NCBI GenBank assembly: GCA_903930765.1 | Contig: CAIYZV010000021.1 | Location: 1 to 37,809, forward strand | Reading direction: 5' to 3' | DNA from: an uncultured Pirellula sp. | Lineage (GTDB): Bacteria > Planctomycetota > Planctomycetia > Pirellulales > Pirellulaceae | DNA length: 37,809 nucleotides | Part shown: positions 26,394 through 35,093 of the stretch, piece by piece | Layout: each line of letters opens with the position of its first letter | How positions within the stretch are numbered: the first letter of the stretch is position 1 | The notes under the pieces: generated by a model | What the model was told of the DNA's origin: nothing | The model's input: only the letters and a program-made list of their open reading frames with translations | Database searches by the model: none | Position numbers and translations under genes: made by a program

Positions 26394-28553
26394 CTAGCCA
26401 GTAGGATTTTCGCCGAGTTTCTTCAGTTTGCGGTCCAGGGTGGAGCGTTCAATCCCGAGGATCGCTGCCGCTCGATTCTTCTGTCCACCCGTATGCTTCA
26501 AGGTGGCTTGGATATGCTCATTCTCGATTTCGTCGAGCGTACGTTCTCGGTACTCATGGGTCGTTTCCGAAGGCTCGCGATGGCTCGCACCCGGAACTTG
26601 GAGGTGCGACAGCGCTAGATCCTCGGGTTCGGCGAGATCCCCCGGTGCCAAAACGAATGCTCGTTCGATGCAGTTCTTCAACTCACGTACATTGCCTGGC
26701 CAGTGGTAGTCGAGCATCGCTTTTTGGGCCCTCGGGCTGAAACCTCGGGGTCCATGCCCCGACTGATTTCGGAACTGGTGGAGAAAAAACTCCGCCAGAG
26801 GCATGATGTCATCCACTCGTTGCCGAAGCGAGGGGACGCGCAACTCGATCACACGCAATCGAAAGTAAAGGTCCGATCGAAAATCACCGTCCTTGACAGC
26901 TTGTTCGAGATCCCGATTGGTGGCTGCAATGACACGCACATCGACCTTAACGGGTTTACCTCCACCCACACGTTCAAAGGCCTGCCCCTCGAGTACCCGC
27001 AGGAATTTCGCTTGGATCTCCAAACTCATTTCTCCGAGTTCATCGAGCATCAACGTACCTCCGTTCGCCAACTCAAACTTACCTAGTTTGCGATCGGTAG
27101 CACCGGTGAACGCCCCCTTTTCATGGCCGAAGAGTTCGCTTTCCAGGAGTGTGGGTGTCAATGCAGCGCAATTAATTGCAATGAACGGGCCTGTGGCGCG
27201 CGGGCTGCGATCATGAATAGCGCGGGCTACGAGTTCTTTTCCCGATCCACTCTCTCCGCGGATCAAGATCGTCGCTTGGGTTGGTGCCACGCGTGCAACT
27301 TGCTCTCGCAGACGCTTCATGCTTTCAGAGTTCCCGACCCAATCACCATGGCCAACCCTTTTTTCCAATTCATCCAACCGCCCTTTGGCCGATGTCAACT
27401 TGGTCTCAAGCGTCTGTTGCTTGAGAAGGTTCTTCAGCGAGACGGCGAGCACATCCGCAATCGCAAGTGAAACCTCGAGATCATCGGGCGTCAGATCCGG
27501 TTCACCGCGGCGCGAATAAAGATGGAGCAATCCAAAAAGGGATGCATCGATCCGCAATGGTGCGACGATGACACTGGAAGTGTTCAGCACATGGCTCGAT
27601 GCATTCCCATCTTGCCCCAAAAGCTCTTCATCGGTGGCGATGTTACGAGCGAGCAGCGCTGACGGGTCGCGTTTGAGAGTGCCCAAGATTGTCTCGGACA
27701 CCGGATGATAGGCGCGCCCGCTATTCTCATGCGCCGCGAGCACAACCAAAGCCGGAACTGCATTGGGTTGCTCAGAGGTTGCTGCGTTGGTCTTGCCAGA
27801 CTTTTTCGTACCGGCTGCGGAGTCGCTTTCGCCGGGCCCCAATCGCAATACTCCTCCAGCGCTACAGCCCACGGTCTGCAACAATCGCCGAAGCGCCAGA
27901 TCGCAGGCCTCCGATAGGGAGGTTTGTTGAGCGAGTTCGAACGCCAATTGCAACAGCTCAACTGCGACCGGCGGCTGAGCTCCGAGCGTTTCACCTTTTG
28001 GTGCTGTTGTGGGTGTATTGACGTTCGCAGAAAGTTTGCCACCTGCCTTCGCTTGTTGTGCTGTTTCAGGAGCCTTACCAGTTGTTGCAACCTGGGGAAT
28101 TTCACCATCGAATACGCGAGACTCCAATAGGGCCGCCTTCGACTGACGATGCGTGATCGCAGGGGCGATATCGGATTGTGTCTGCGCTGGATTGCCGGCG
28201 TTTCCAGGTTCGCCCTCGGGTGGAGGGGGCACGAAATCCTCCAGGGAGTGGACGAAGGTCATACGGCACGAAGCAACGGCAATTTGATTGCCGGGGGCCA
28301 ATATTCTCGGGCCGTCGATCTTCTCACCATCCACGGTTGTCCCGTTTCGGGAGCCTAAATCCCGGACAAACCAATCCTGATTTTGGAAAAAAACCTCCGC
28401 GTGACGGCGGCTGGCCCGCTCGTCAGCAACAGGGATTTCGTTGGAAGAAGCCCTCCCAATCACCAAGGAACGGCTGTTTTCCAGACGAAAGACGTCTGTC
28501 CACCGATTTCCTTGGCGAATAATGAGGTAAGCGGAGCGTCTGTTTGGTTGCAT
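26394..28553 (-). CDS. Sigma-54-dependent activator with FHA and GAF sensor domains
   Basis: About 719 residues from the ATG at 28553. The order is FHA, GAF, AAA+, Fis-type helix-turn-helix. The FHA domain (about 8-110) has the phosphothreonine-binding pattern [15 protein letters not shown] and GSRNGT. A Pro/Ala linker and a GAF-like region (about 185-385) follow. The AAA+ ATPase has Walker A GESGSGKE near residue 432, GAFTGA near 478 for sigma-54 contact, and Walker B TLMLDE. The C-terminus ([22 protein letters not shown]) binds DNA. There is no receiver domain, so activation may go through the FHA domain binding a phosphoprotein, for instance from a Ser/Thr kinase. A GTG at 28619 would extend the frame but covers a palindrome in the divergent promoter region. 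Confidence 0.93.
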   Translation of the reverse strand: MQPNRRSAYLIIRQGNRWTDVFRLENSRSLVIGRASSNEIPVADERASRRHAEVFFQNQDWFVRDLGSRNGTTVDGEKIDGPRILAPGNQIAVASCRMTFVHSLEDFVPPPPEGEPGNAGNPAQTQSDIAPAITHRQSKAALLESRVFDGEIPQVATTGKAPETAQQAKAGGKLSANVNTPTTAPKGETLGAQPPVAVELLQLAFELAQQTSLSEACDLALRRLLQTVGCSAGGVLRLGPGESDSAAGTKKSGKTNAATSEQPNAVPALVVLAAHENSGRAYHPVSETILGTLKRDPSALLARNIATDEELLGQDGNASSHVLNTSSVIVAPLRIDASLFGLLHLYSRRGEPDLTPDDLEVSLAIADVLAVSLKNLLKQQTLETKLTSAKGRLDELEKRVGHGDWVGNSESMKRLREQVARVAPTQATILIRGESGSGKELVARAIHDRSPRATGPFIAINCAALTPTLLESELFGHEKGAFTGATDRKLGKFELANGGTLMLDELGEMSLEIQAKFLRVLEGQAFERVGGGKPVKVDVRVIAATNRDLEQAVKDGDFRSDLYFRLRVIELRVPSLRQRVDDIMPLAEFFLHQFRNQSGHGPRGFSPRAQKAMLDYHWPGNVRELKNCIERAFVLAPGDLAEPEDLALSHLQVPGASHREPSETTHEYRERTLDEIENEHIQATLKHTGGQKNRAAAILGIERSTLDRKLKKLGENPTG

Positions 28554-28581
28554 CGCGGGGCGAGTGAAATAAACTGGAGTA

Positions 28582-28607
28582 GGAATGGTGGGGGTTTCCC
28601 CCGTTCC
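28582..28607. promoter_or_regulatory. Imperfect palindrome between divergent regulator and DUF1598-like genes
   Basis: GGGGG-TTT-CCCCC (28590-28602) is flanked by GGAA on the left and TTCC on the right. It lies 29 bases from the regulator start and 42 from the DUF1598-like start. It could be an operator or simply a hairpin in a leader; the bases alone cannot tell. Confidence 0.35.
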
Positions 28608-28648
28608 ATCGTAGCACAAACTTCTCTCAAACTAATGGAGTAACGCAC

Positions 28649-30034
28649 ATGCGATTTCAAGCTTTAGCCATACCGAGTTCTCGGTGGACCCGGATGCTGG
28701 TCTTTGTTTGCGTTGCATGCGCCGTGCATCTCCAAACAGCCCAAGCCCAATTCTTCCCCGGTCGAGGCGGATTCGGCGGGGTCGTCGGTGGGGTTCGAAT
28801 CGATACCGACGGCGTCCTCCGCACGGCAACCCAGGAAGAACAAAATGAACTCCTCGATCAGATGCGAGTTCAGATGGTCGGAGCCCAGGGCGATTTGGCC
28901 AAGCCGACCGATCTTCGAATGATCTCGTTGAAGAAGATCCAAGAGATGGTCCTCGAGTCCATCCGCTCCAAGACACAGCTTCCAGAAGAAGTCCTCTACC
29001 TCGGCGGTTTGACCCGAGTTCAGTACGTCTTCGTCTATCCAGAACGCCAAGACATCGTGATCGGCGGACCAGCCGAACCTTGGCAAGTCGGACCGGCAGG
29101 AGCTGTCGTGGGCAAGGTATCGGGCAAACCGATCGTCTATCTCGATGACCTGCTGACCGCGTTCCGTTATGTATCGAGCGCTCGCCAAACGCCCGTATCG
29201 GTCTCCATCGAACCGACCGAACAAGGCGTCCGTCGCTTGAACCAACTCATCAGCAATATCGGTTCCAACGCGAACCCACAGCAACTGGCCCCTTTGCTCG
29301 CAGAAGCGTTTGGACCCCAGCAAATCAAGCTGACCGGTATCCCTTCGGATAGCCACATGGCTCGCGTCATCCTGGCTGCTGACTATCGCATGAAGCTCTA
29401 TGGTATGAACTTGGCTCAAGCCCCAGTGAAGGGTCTGCCGAGCTACCTGGAGATGATCCAAAGCCGATCCAACGCATCGACCCAACTCCAAAACCGTTGG
29501 TGGATGGCATGCGACTACGAGTCGATTGCCCACAGCCGCGATCGCCTCGCTTGGAAAGTCAGTGGACCAGGTATCAAGACTCTCACCGAACAAGAAGCCT
29601 ACGATCAGAACGGGGCCGCAAAGCAACTCGGCAAGGTCGATACGATTGCCAAGAAGTGGGCTGATCTCTTCACCAAGAAGATCGATGAGCTCGCCAAGGT
29701 CGACACGGTATTCGGCGACTTGAGAAACGTGATGGATCTCTGTGTGATCGCAGCCATCATCGAAGGTCAGAATCTCCAATCCCAATCCGGATGCGATTTG
29801 TCGGGAATCCTCGGCGATCGCGCCACGGTGGAAACCACCAAGTTCGCGATTCCAACCTCGCTCGATCCACAAATCAGCTTCTTGCAAACCGTTCAAGGCC
29901 TGTTGGTCTCTGCAAGTGGTGGGGTGATGATTGAATCATGGCACGTCGCTACAACGACCACGGAAAATGAGACGGTGGCTGCTGCACGAAGCAAAGCTGC
30001 TCAATGGAACAGCAGCGATAGCTGGTTCCAGTAA
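28649..30034 (+). CDS. Secreted DUF1598-like planctomycete protein
   Basis: A 461-residue exported protein: hydrophobic segment at about 15-30, cleavage after AQAQ. A Gly-rich stretch follows, then a long mature part with well-defined blocks: LPEEVLYLGGLTRVQYVFVYPE, DIVIGGPAEPW, IPSDSHMARVILAADYRMKLYGMNL and RWWMACDYES. The GIPSDSHMARV-LAADYRMK block is how I recognise the DUF1598 group, restricted largely to planctomycetes and without known activity. The ATG has GGAG eight bases upstream. A good terminator follows. A 410-codon frame on the other strand is an artefact of codon bias. Confidence 0.85.
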   Translation: MRFQALAIPSSRWTRMLVFVCVACAVHLQTAQAQFFPGRGGFGGVVGGVRIDTDGVLRTATQEEQNELLDQMRVQMVGAQGDLAKPTDLRMISLKKIQEMVLESIRSKTQLPEEVLYLGGLTRVQYVFVYPERQDIVIGGPAEPWQVGPAGAVVGKVSGKPIVYLDDLLTAFRYVSSARQTPVSVSIEPTEQGVRRLNQLISNIGSNANPQQLAPLLAEAFGPQQIKLTGIPSDSHMARVILAADYRMKLYGMNLAQAPVKGLPSYLEMIQSRSNASTQLQNRWWMACDYESIAHSRDRLAWKVSGPGIKTLTEQEAYDQNGAAKQLGKVDTIAKKWADLFTKKIDELAKVDTVFGDLRNVMDLCVIAAIIEGQNLQSQSGCDLSGILGDRATVETTKFAIPTSLDPQISFLQTVQGLLVSASGGVMIESWHVATTTTENETVAAARSKAAQWNSSDSWFQ

Positions 30035-30091
30035 TCGGGATCGGATCGCCCCGCAGCTGCCCGACAGCCGCGGGTCTCCTGGAACTTACTG

Positions 30092-30121
30092 AAAAGCACC
30101 GCACAGCGCGGTGCTTTTTTT
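30092..30121 (+). terminator. Intrinsic terminator after the DUF1598-like gene
   Basis: AAAAGCACCGC and GCGGTGCTTTT form an 11-bp stem around ACAGC, followed by more T. On the minus strand the tail is only TTTT, so it may also weakly stop transcription from the convergent dehydrogenase gene. Confidence 0.9.
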
Positions 30122-30131
30122 GTGCCCTTAA

Positions 30132-30965
30132 CTACTTAAAGCGGTCAGCTTTGCTCAAGGTATCGTCGTCGGTGTTTCGGGTCAAAATCCGATCGGTCAA
30201 ACTCGGGAATAACCTGGCCAACCAGACCAACGCCTTACCACCGATGCTGAGAATCATGTCGCGTTTACTCTTGACCAACGCTCGGATTGCAAATTGAGCG
30301 ACACGCTCCGGGGACATGCTTCCCAGAGATCGGCTTTGGGTGTCGGGGCTGGTGTCCATCAACGCATCGAAGAACTCGCTCCTCGTGGTGCTGGGACTGA
30401 CCATGAGCACCTCGACATGGTGAGGGGCCAATTCCACTCGAATCGATTCCGACCAACCCCGCATCGCAAACTTGGCAGCGCAGTATTCGCTCTTGTCGGG
30501 GACAGCTCGATGCCCGAGCACGGACCCAATATTGAGTACCGCTGGTCGTATCCCCTTGAGCAAAAGTGGCAAACAAATCCGAGTTAACTCGACGGGCGCG
30601 AAGAAGTCGATTTCCATCACGCGCCTCAATCGATCTGCTGATGCTTCGGCAAATGGACCGATAGCTCCTGCGCCTGCATTGTTGACAAGTGTGTCGATTC
30701 CACCCCACTCGCGATCGCACCAAGCCACAATCGCCGCTCGATGCGATGCATCGGTCAAATCCCCTGGTAGGGCACAGACGAACGCATTTCCTTTAGCTAC
30801 CCCGGTGGTTGATTCGTCGATCAACTGGTCCAACCTCTCTTTGCGCCGTGCAGTCACAAGCACTTTGGCGCCAGAGCGAACCAGTTGAAGTGCGAGTTGG
30901 TACCCGATGCCGCTCGATGCGCCGGTCACGACAACGCGCATGCCTTGGAGGTTTCGTTTCGCCAA
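30132..30965 (-). CDS. Short-chain dehydrogenase/reductase
   Basis: A 277-residue classical SDR of the Rossmann fold. The nucleotide-binding TGASSGIG motif is at 14-21, NNAG at 95-98, the catalytic serine at S148 (NIGS), and Y161-C-A-A-K165. An Arg-rich TARRKER after strand 2 suggests NADP(H) preference, which is inference. The C-terminus (SIGGKALVWLARLFPSL) is hydrophobic and may associate with the membrane. Substrate cannot be told from sequence. It follows hflX by 15 bases on the same strand and is probably in the same transcript. Confidence 0.93.
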   Translation of the reverse strand: MAKRNLQGMRVVVTGASSGIGYQLALQLVRSGAKVLVTARRKERLDQLIDESTTGVAKGNAFVCALPGDLTDASHRAAIVAWCDREWGGIDTLVNNAGAGAIGPFAEASADRLRRVMEIDFFAPVELTRICLPLLLKGIRPAVLNIGSVLGHRAVPDKSEYCAAKFAMRGWSESIRVELAPHHVEVLMVSPSTTRSEFFDALMDTSPDTQSRSLGSMSPERVAQFAIRALVKSKRDMILSIGGKALVWLARLFPSLTDRILTRNTDDDTLSKADRFK

Positions 30966-30980
30966 AATAGACTCGCAACC

Positions 30981-32447
30981 CTAAGTAGTCTTGTCGGCCT
31001 CGTGGACCATCGAACCCGAATCCCCGTTACCAGAATCAACCGTACCAGAATCACCTGTATCGGAATCACGTGTATCGGAAACGCCGTAGGAGCGGAACGC
31101 AGAATCCTCAAGAGGCAGGTAAGTCGCAGCATCGGGGAGTCCGCGTTTAGCAGGTTCCGGTAACTTGCCCGACAACACCCGCATCTCGATCCCTTGGCCG
31201 GCCAATTTTCCAGCGGCCCCGATAGGCATTCGGCAATGCACCACCGCATGATCATCGTTGTATTGCTTGGAAAGGACTTCGGCATGCGAAGCCAACCACG
31301 AAATGGTCTTTCCATCCTGAATGGGTAGCTTCAGTTCCAACTCAACAAAACTGGCGGTAAGCGCATCGCTAACACCCATAGCCAGAGCGCCGAGACCTTC
31401 TCCGGAACGGGCCGAGATGGCAATTGCGTTCGGGTAACGCTCGCGAACCAACTGGATGCGTTCACTCGCTCCTTCACAGTCCGATTTATTGAGAATCAAA
31501 AGCGTATCTTTCTCATCGATCCCTAAGTCCTTGAGCACTTTGTACACCGAGGAAATCTGATGCAGTACCGACGGGTTGCTCGCATCGGCGACATGCAACA
31601 ACAAGTCCGTTTGGCGTGCTTCTTCGAGAGTTGCTCGGAAACTCGCGATCAAATGGTGCGGCAAATCGCGGATGAAACCCACGGTGTCGCTGAGCAGAAT
31701 CGGGCCCCATCCAGGCAACCTCCAACGGCGAGTGCGCGTGTCCAAAGTCGCGAAGAGTTTGTCAGCCGCCTCGACGTCGGCACCGGTCAACGTATTCATC
31801 AACGTGCTTTTTCCGGCATTGGTGTATCCGACGATGGAAACACAGAATGTGTCGTGGCGGGACGCGACCTCGCGCGATTTACGTCGCTCTACTTTGGCCA
31901 GATCCGATCGCAAATCATGGATCCTTTTCTCTGCCAACCGTCGGTCGACTTCCAATTGCTTTTCCCCAGGACCTCGCATCCCGACACCCATCGTTTGACG
32001 AGAAAGGTGGGTCCACATGCGTTTCAAGCGGGGTAGCGAGTATTCCAACTGCGCCAGTTCGACCGCCAATCGGGCCTCGTGAGTTCGAGCATTCGTCGCG
32101 AAGATATCGAGAATCAATTCCGAGCGATCGATCACCTTGACGGAAAGCGCCTTTTCCAGATTCCGCGTTTGGGCAGGCGTTAAATCGTTGTCGAAGGCGA
32201 CCACGTCCGCCCCGGCCATTTCAAGTAGCCGCTCCAATTCGGCCACTTTACCTTTCCCCAAATACGTCGATTGGTCCGGTTGCTCCCGCTTTTGAAAAAC
32301 GGTCCCAACCACCTCGATCCCTGCCGTTTGTGCCAATCCTCGCAGCTCGTCAAACGGATCATCCGTCGTGAAATCGTGTGGCAAAATCAAACGAGCCAGT
32401 ATGCATTTTTCGCTAGCTAAGCTTTGGGATCGATCGTGCGTTTGCAC
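30981..32447 (-). CDS. hflX: Ribosome-associated GTPase HflX
   Basis: 488 residues, about 60 longer than E. coli HflX. The N-terminal domain has the family YLGKGKV motif and the GVGMRGPGEKQLE linker. The GTPase core has GYTNAGKST (around residue 207), FATLDTRTRR, DTVGFIRDLPH, NKSD and SARSGEG. HflX rescues or splits stalled and idle ribosomes, especially after heat or other stress. Unusual is the tail: the last 30 residues are a degenerate pentapeptide repeat (SDTRD, SDTGD, SGTVD, SGNGD) encoded by 15-bp units at 31018-31077, acidic and disordered. The GTG at 32447 has AGGAG about 12 bases upstream; there is no in-frame ATG nearby. Confidence 0.95.
   Translation of the reverse strand: MQTHDRSQSLASEKCILARLILPHDFTTDDPFDELRGLAQTAGIEVVGTVFQKREQPDQSTYLGKGKVAELERLLEMAGADVVAFDNDLTPAQTRNLEKALSVKVIDRSELILDIFATNARTHEARLAVELAQLEYSLPRLKRMWTHLSRQTMGVGMRGPGEKQLEVDRRLAEKRIHDLRSDLAKVERRKSREVASRHDTFCVSIVGYTNAGKSTLMNTLTGADVEAADKLFATLDTRTRRWRLPGWGPILLSDTVGFIRDLPHHLIASFRATLEEARQTDLLLHVADASNPSVLHQISSVYKVLKDLGIDEKDTLLILNKSDCEGASERIQLVRERYPNAIAISARSGEGLGALAMGVSDALTASFVELELKLPIQDGKTISWLASHAEVLSKQYNDDHAVVHCRMPIGAAGKLAGQGIEMRVLSGKLPEPAKRGLPDAATYLPLEDSAFRSYGVSDTRDSDTGDSGTVDSGNGDSGSMVHEADKTT
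31018..31077 (-). repeat. 15-bp tandem repeat in the 3' end of hflX
   Basis: Four units of 15 bases beginning GAATC (31018, 31033, 31048, 31063) with a degenerate fifth after them. Units differ at only a few positions and stay in frame, giving the pentapeptide tail of HflX. Confidence 0.9.
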
Positions 32448-32922
32448 TGGGGTTGGGTGCTCCTAATGTGGGGGATGGGCGGTAGTTCTGTTGCCTGGGA
32501 TTTCCCGCAACGTAAGCCGTCTGAATTATAGCTCGAAGGTTTTTCCTAGGTTGCCCGCACAAGCCAATACAACGGTACTTTCGGGCTGGAATCAAGACAC
32601 CATCGGGCGGAGACTTCGGTCAAATCTTCCGTTTTTATGGACACATAGGGCCAGCCTCGGTTCATGCCAGCCCATGTACCCTCCTCCATTTTTGAAGAGA
32701 ATATTTGCTTCCATGCCGGAGACACCAAAGCCGAACGGCACAAAAACCGATGACCGATCCACATGGAACCAGAACCATTCGGTCCGCCTTGCGTAACTCA
32801 CCCTGATGGAGTCCAATTTCGTGCTCAGCTTTCGTACTCAGCTTTGAGATGCGTGAGTGCCCGAACATGTCAGACCCCCAAACTTCCACCATTCCCCCCG
32901 CGACATCGCAGGATATCCCCCG
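32448..32922. other. Intergenic region between hflX and the His-rich lipoprotein
   Basis: 475 bases separating divergent genes. I find no convincing gene: several short frames on both strands lack signals and have scrambled composition. CTCAGCTTT occurs twice, 13 bases apart, near 32823-32844. No tRNA-like or clear promoter structure seen. It is large for the neighbourhood and may be a decayed gene or hold regulatory sites. Confidence 0.5.
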
Positions 32923-33465
32923 ATGAACCTTCGAACATTCCTTGTTTTGTCCCTTGTGGCTTCCACGTCCCTATGGTTTGGATGCGATGTGAAAAAACCG
33001 GTGAAATCGCCGCAGGGTGGCTCAGCCGCACACGATCACGACCATGACCATGACCATAACCACGCTGACGACCACAAAGAGGACAAACACGATCATCCTG
33101 AGCATGGCCCTCACGGAGGGCATGTCGCTCACTTCGATACAAGCCCAACCACGCACTTCGAGTGGGCCCACGATGACGATGCGCACACAATCACGGTTTA
33201 CTTCGAGGAGTTGGTGAGTGCCGGTGCCAAGGTGGAATCGGTCGACGTCATGGTAACCTCCGGTGGAACGGAGAAGAGTTTCAAACTAGCCCCCCTCGAA
33301 GCAGCGAAAATCGCCGGGTCAATCTTCGAAGCAAAGGACCAAGAACTTCTTACTCTCGTGGGTGCCAGCGGCGATGACCCAAAGGGCGTTCAAGCCAAAC
33401 TGATCGTCACGATCGATGGGAAAAAGGAATCGGTTCTCCTTAAAGACGACCATCACCACCACTAA
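32923..33465 (+). CDS. Histidine-rich lipoprotein, probable metal binding
   Basis: 180 residues from the ATG at 32923. The signal MNLRTFLVLSLVAS runs to a lipobox with cysteine at residue 21 (FGC). After a short linker comes a His/Asp-rich stretch (about residues 37-75: HDHDHDHDHNH, HKEDKHDH, HGPHGGHV) and the protein ends DDHHHH. The GPHGGHV element resembles His-rich segments seen with periplasmic metal efflux adaptors. Between them is a small beta domain (HTITVYFEELVSAG, VESVDVMVTSGG). Binding of zinc, nickel or copper is likely, but no transporter is nearby. An upstream in-frame ATG at 32857 would put 22 residues before the signal and is rejected. Confidence 0.85.
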   Translation: MNLRTFLVLSLVASTSLWFGCDVKKPVKSPQGGSAAHDHDHDHDHNHADDHKEDKHDHPEHGPHGGHVAHFDTSPTTHFEWAHDDDAHTITVYFEELVSAGAKVESVDVMVTSGGTEKSFKLAPLEAAKIAGSIFEAKDQELLTLVGASGDDPKGVQAKLIVTIDGKKESVLLKDDHHHH

Positions 33466-33546
33466 GCCATAAGCGTTCCTTGAAGTGAGTCTCGAACCAG
33501 GGACCACGCACTCCATCACTAGCTACGCCAATCACTTGCTACGCCA

Positions 33547-35010
33547 TTGTCGTCCAGTGCCAACAACTCGCCTCACGGCGAGTTCTCACCTACCGTTGTC
33601 GAGTTACCGTTCGAGTGCTCACCAAGCCACGCATTCGAGCGTCTATCCCATTTGCCGTACTGCATTTGGCTCGATAGCGCGTTAAGGCCCGATCCGCAAA
33701 GCCGATACAGCTTTCTCGCAGCCGATCCAGTCGAGGTTCTGCGCATCGAACGTCCAACGGCGGATCCACTTGCAAATGCAGAGCGCTGGTTAGCAAGGTA
33801 TGCAACACCCAACATCGAAGGCCTTCCGCCATTCCAAGGTGGAGTCGCGGGCTACATGGCTTACGAATTTGGTAGGTGTTTCGAACGAATATCGCCCGCG
33901 AGCCACGACGAATTCGGTTTGCCACTCGCGGTATTGGGACTATACGATGTCGTGTTGGCTTGGGATCACAAAACCGAGCGAGCGTGGTTGATTTCCCAAG
34001 GCTTCCAGGAAGGGGCCATTGCCCACTCACGAACACGTCAGGCCAATCAACGAGCCGACCGGTTTTTGAACCTTTTGAAGAACACCTCACAGTCCGTCGA
34101 ACGCTCGGAAATCGGCACTAATTTCCATGCCATGGCCCACGGCCTCACAGCTCCTCAGTTTGAAACGCGACTCGGTGGCGGATGGCTTGGGAATTTCGAT
34201 AGCCACGGTTATCGCGACGCGGTACATAAAGCCATCGAGTACATCCACGCCGGAGACATCTTCCAAGTCAACTTGTCTCAGCGATTGCTCTGCCCGGCCC
34301 GCTGCGACTCGCAATCGCTGTATCGACAACTCCGATGCGTCAACGCCGCTCCTTTTGCATCGTTCTTCGATATGGGCGTCGCTCAGATCATCAGTGCATC
34401 ACCGGAACGATTCCTCCGAGTCCAAGAGGGCTGGATCGAGACTCGTCCCATCAAAGGAACTCGCCGTCGTACCGGCGACCCAACTCGCGATCGGGAATTG
34501 GCAGACGAATTGCAATCCTCGCCCAAGGATCGTTCTGAAAACATCATGATCGTCGACCTGCTGCGAAACGATCTTTCGAGGATCGCCGATATCGATTCAC
34601 TCCGGGTCGATCAACTCTGCTCCATCGAGACCTTTCCGTTCGTGCTGCATATGGTCAGCTCGATCCGTGCCAAACTCCGATCGAATGCTAGCTTCGGCGA
34701 TGTCATCAGCGCCGTGTTTCCAGGTGGCAGCATCACAGGTGCCCCCAAGGTTCGCGCGATGGAGATCGTTGCAGAACTCGAACCAACCGTCCGCGGACCT
34801 TACTGCGGCTCACTCGGTTACGCGAGCACCAACGGCCACATGGATTGGAACATTCTGATTCGCACACTTACGGCTTCCAGAGGATGGTGGCAGTTCCAAG
34901 TCGGAGGCGGCATCGTCGCCGACAGCATTCCGGAACTGGAGGAAGAAGAAACGTGGACCAAAGCCGCCGGGATCGTTGCTGCGATCCAAGCTTCGTTAGC
35001 ATCGACGTAG
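33547..35010 (+). CDS. pabB: Aminodeoxychorismate synthase component I
   Basis: A 487-residue chorismate-utilising enzyme. N-terminal part (about 10-170) has the YSFLAADP and FQGGVAGYMAYEFGR features of the anthranilate synthase I-like fold. The chorismate-binding domain has AGDIFQVNLSQR, PIKGTRRR, DRSENIMIVDLLRNDLSRI, PGGSITGAPK and VGGGIVADS. K303 in PIKGT marks PabB, which needs this Lys, whereas TrpE has Ala. It converts chorismate plus ammonia to aminodeoxychorismate on the way to folate. The start is a TTG at 33547, the only plausible upstream codon, without clear Shine-Dalgarno, so it is uncertain. Glutamine amidotransferase (pabA) is not in the window. Confidence 0.93.
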   Translation: MSSSANNSPHGEFSPTVVELPFECSPSHAFERLSHLPYCIWLDSALRPDPQSRYSFLAADPVEVLRIERPTADPLANAERWLARYATPNIEGLPPFQGGVAGYMAYEFGRCFERISPASHDEFGLPLAVLGLYDVVLAWDHKTERAWLISQGFQEGAIAHSRTRQANQRADRFLNLLKNTSQSVERSEIGTNFHAMAHGLTAPQFETRLGGGWLGNFDSHGYRDAVHKAIEYIHAGDIFQVNLSQRLLCPARCDSQSLYRQLRCVNAAPFASFFDMGVAQIISASPERFLRVQEGWIETRPIKGTRRRTGDPTRDRELADELQSSPKDRSENIMIVDLLRNDLSRIADIDSLRVDQLCSIETFPFVLHMVSSIRAKLRSNASFGDVISAVFPGGSITGAPKVRAMEIVAELEPTVRGPYCGSLGYASTNGHMDWNILIRTLTASRGWWQFQVGGGIVADSIPELEEEETWTKAAGIVAAIQASLAST

Positions 35011-35060
35011 CCATCGGCGTCTCCATCGGTGTCGTCATCGGTGTCGTCATCTGCTCTCGC
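35001..35060 (+). repeat. 12-bp tandem repeat across the pabB stop codon
   Basis: Five units of 12 bases, each beginning ATC (35001, 35013, 35025, 35037, 35049). Units three and four are identical (ATCGGTGTCGTC). The pabB TAG stop lies in the first unit. Confidence 0.88.
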
Positions 35061-35093
35061 AAGGATGCACTGGTACTTCCACGAACCTGGGAT

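Noticed and set aside
28554-28619. GTG at 28619 as start of the FHA activator
   Set aside because: It would add 22 residues without domain value and cover a palindrome in the divergent intergenic region; the ATG at 28553 begins just before the FHA domain.
28664-29896. 410-codon open frame on the minus strand inside 28649-30034
   Set aside because: The plus-strand frame has a signal peptide, Shine-Dalgarno, terminator and family motifs; the minus-strand frame has none and reflects codon bias.
32491-32796. 101-codon frame in the hflX/lipoprotein intergenic region
   Set aside because: No start signal, no motif and low coding-like composition; competing frames on the other strand are equally long.
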